Part shown: positions 14,232-14,916 of the stretch, in pieces
How the letters are laid out: every line of letters starts with the position of its first letter
Numbering within the stretch: the stretch's first letter is position 1
Source of the DNA: CAZUNB01 sp964622235
GTDB lineage: Bacteria; Patescibacteriota; Saccharimonadia; Saccharimonadales; JAGPDM01
Reading direction: 5' to 3'
DNA length: 14,916 bases
Assembly: GCA_964622235.1 (NCBI GenBank)
Contig: CAZUNB010000029.1
Span: 1 to 14,916, forward strand
Program-made: the position numbers and the translations under genes
Notes under the pieces: model-generated
The model's database searches: none
Seen by the model: the letters and a program-made list of their open reading frames with translations, nothing else
Told to the model about the DNA's origin: nothing

Positions 14232-14603
14232 CTAATTGATTGGTTTGGATGTGATCCGCCAGTACTGTCCAGCGCGAATCGCAACGACTTCTTTTCGAAT
14301 ACCAGCATAGTCGAGCAAGTGCTGTGGGATACTGACGCGTCCCTGCTTTTGATCCATTTCCGATTCGATTCGACCAGTTCTAAACTTTACGTTTAAATCA
14401 GCCGTCTTCTCATCGAGAATGTCGCCCTTTAGTGCTGGCTCGACCTGCCCGTTCCAGACTGTCTCTGAATACATGTGCAAGTAGTCGCCAAACCCGCGAG
14501 TAAAGATAACATTACTATTTATGAATTCATCTCGAAGTTCAGCTGGAATTGTCAGCCGATTTTTGTCATCGAGTTTTCTTTCAAAATAATCTGTTGTTGC
14601 CAT
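14232..14603 (-). CDS. mraZ: Transcriptional regulator MraZ
   Basis: A 123-aa protein with two SpoVT-AbrB-type half-domains, which in other bacteria assembles into rings that bind GTGGG repeats and repress the dcw operon. The first half has the signature D12-x-K-x-x-R16 (LDDKNRLTIPAEL), and the second has D84-x-K-x-GR89 (MDQKQGRVSIPQHLLDYAGI). The C-terminal tail is shorter than the 140-150 aa of typical members. It opens the minus-strand cluster, as mraZ normally does. Matching GTGGG pairs lie upstream (14673-14718), which supports autoregulation. The ATG at 14603 has a poor ribosome site (GATAAG directly before it). Confidence 0.92.
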   Translation of the reverse strand: MATTDYFERKLDDKNRLTIPAELRDEFINSNVIFTRGFGDYLHMYSETVWNGQVEPALKGDILDEKTADLNVKFRTGRIESEMDQKQGRVSIPQHLLDYAGIRKEVVAIRAGQYWRITSKPIN

Positions 14604-14672
14604 CTTATCGCTTTTTTATTTTTATATGTACGGTGGTTTTTTTGTTTTTGATGAGTAAGGCTTTTTGTCTTA

Positions 14673-14718
14673 CCCACTTCGACCCACTGCAAGCATACTA
14701 CAACCCACAGCTACCCAC
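14673..14718 (-). promoter_or_regulatory. MraZ operator: four GTGGG boxes in two pairs
   Basis: On the minus strand GTGGG occurs at 14714-14718, 14704-14708, 14683-14687 and 14673-14677. Within each pair the spacing is exactly 10 bp (GTGGG-N5-GTGGG), and the two pairs are 21 bp apart, so all four lie near one DNA face. This is the arrangement known for MraZ boxes upstream of mraZ in other bacteria. The boxes are 70-115 bp before the mraZ start. Confidence 0.8.
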
Positions 14719-14724
14719 ATGCAA
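14695..14724 (-). promoter_or_regulatory. Candidate mraZ/dcw promoter overlapping the MraZ boxes
   Basis: On the minus strand TTGCAT (14719-14724) and TAGTAT (14695-14700) are separated by 18 bp. Two GTGGG boxes lie in the spacer, and the other two fall just downstream, around the expected start site. MraZ binding there would block the polymerase. The hexamers each differ from consensus at two positions, so the placement is tentative. Confidence 0.4.
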
Positions 14725-14750
14725 GTACATTTTTAAAGATAATTTGGGGG

Positions 14751-14782
14751 TTGTCCACAAACTGTGGATAAAGTTATCCACT
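14751..14782. promoter_or_regulatory. Cluster of three DnaA-box-like sites
   Basis: TTGTCCACA (14751-14759, plus), a perfect TTATCCACA on the minus strand (14763-14771) and TTATCCACT (14774-14782, plus) lie within 32 bp in alternating orientation. The last two form a perfect 8-bp inverted repeat, GTGGATAA-AG-TTATCCAC (14764-14781). The two TTATCCAC-type boxes match the classic DnaA box exactly or with one mismatch. The cluster lies about 33 bp beyond the outermost MraZ box. It may be a DnaA-responsive control site or the edge of a replication origin. Confidence 0.6.
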
Positions 14783-14916
14783 GCACTGCATCTTGTGCTG
14801 AACAAATTTTTAGTAACGCTACATTTTGCGCATTGTGAATATAATTCATGTCTAAAACTATTGCAGATTACATTGCTCTAAGTTCAATAACTTATGAATT
14901 ACGATTTTTTGAAGCT
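14783..14916. other. AT-rich region at the right window edge
   Basis: No complete gene. The stretch is AT-rich and beyond 14782 contains no further clear DnaA box. A plus-strand ATG at 14894 opens a frame (MNYDFLK) that runs to the window end, without a visible ribosome site. This could be the start of a gene outside the window or chance. Confidence 0.4.

Noticed and set aside
1..14916. CRISPR array, insertion sequence or prophage
   Set aside because: No spaced direct repeats of CRISPR length, no transposase or integrase, and no paired terminal inverted repeats were seen.

Overview
The window looks like part of a Patescibacteria (CPR) chromosome, most likely Candidatus Saccharibacteria (TM7). 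I infer this from a compact division and cell-wall (dcw) cluster without mur ligase genes, next to a membrane-anchored T4SS-like ATPase of a type common in CPR genomes, and a sigma-region-4/HARE-HTH fusion protein. The standard genetic code fits every gene. Two runs of N (3636-3645 and 14143-14156) point to a draft or metagenomic assembly. The taxon is recognised from memory, not from a search.

Left part (1-5442, mixed strands). The window opens with the last 50 codons of a probable DNA topoisomerase I gene (+). After a weak terminator and a near-consensus promoter comes a 369-aa DNA-binding protein (+) with a sigma-70 region 4-like HTH followed by HARE-HTH/winged-helix repeats. A RibD_C/dihydrofolate-reductase-like gene (-) stands alone between non-coding stretches. 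Next is a large gene (+, 3009-5442) for a DUF8128-like plus VirD4/HerA-like protein. An N gap puts its two halves in different frames, and several ATPase motifs have changed. An 820-bp convergent AT-rich spacer (5443-6262) then separates this part from the dcw cluster.

Right part (6263-14916, all minus strand, read right to left): mraZ, rsmH, a 20-codon small ORF, ftsL-like, ftsI (class B PBP), mraY, ftsW, murG, ftsQ. From ftsL to ftsQ the genes are tightly packed, with spacings of 26, 2, -1, 4 (or so) and -4 nt, so they are probably one transcription unit. Together they supply a transcriptional regulator (MraZ), a 16S rRNA methyltransferase (RsmH), the lipid I and lipid II enzymes (MraY, MurG), the septal glycan polymerase and transpeptidase pair (FtsW, FtsI), and the bitopic divisome proteins FtsL and FtsQ. 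MurC-F, MurB, Ddl, FtsA and FtsZ are not in the window.

Regulatory signals stand out on the right. Upstream of mraZ are four GTGGG boxes in two 10-bp-spaced pairs, which fit MraZ operators. Just beyond them is a tight cluster of three DnaA-box-like sequences in inverted arrangement. Between rsmH and ftsL lies an unusual leader-like element: a 20-codon ORF with one of the best Shine-Dalgarno sequences in the window, three hairpins (one with an 11+7 bp stem), and a 10-bp tandem repeat just before the ftsL ribosome site. That element, the DnaA-box cluster and the motif-altered ATPase are the most worthwhile leads.
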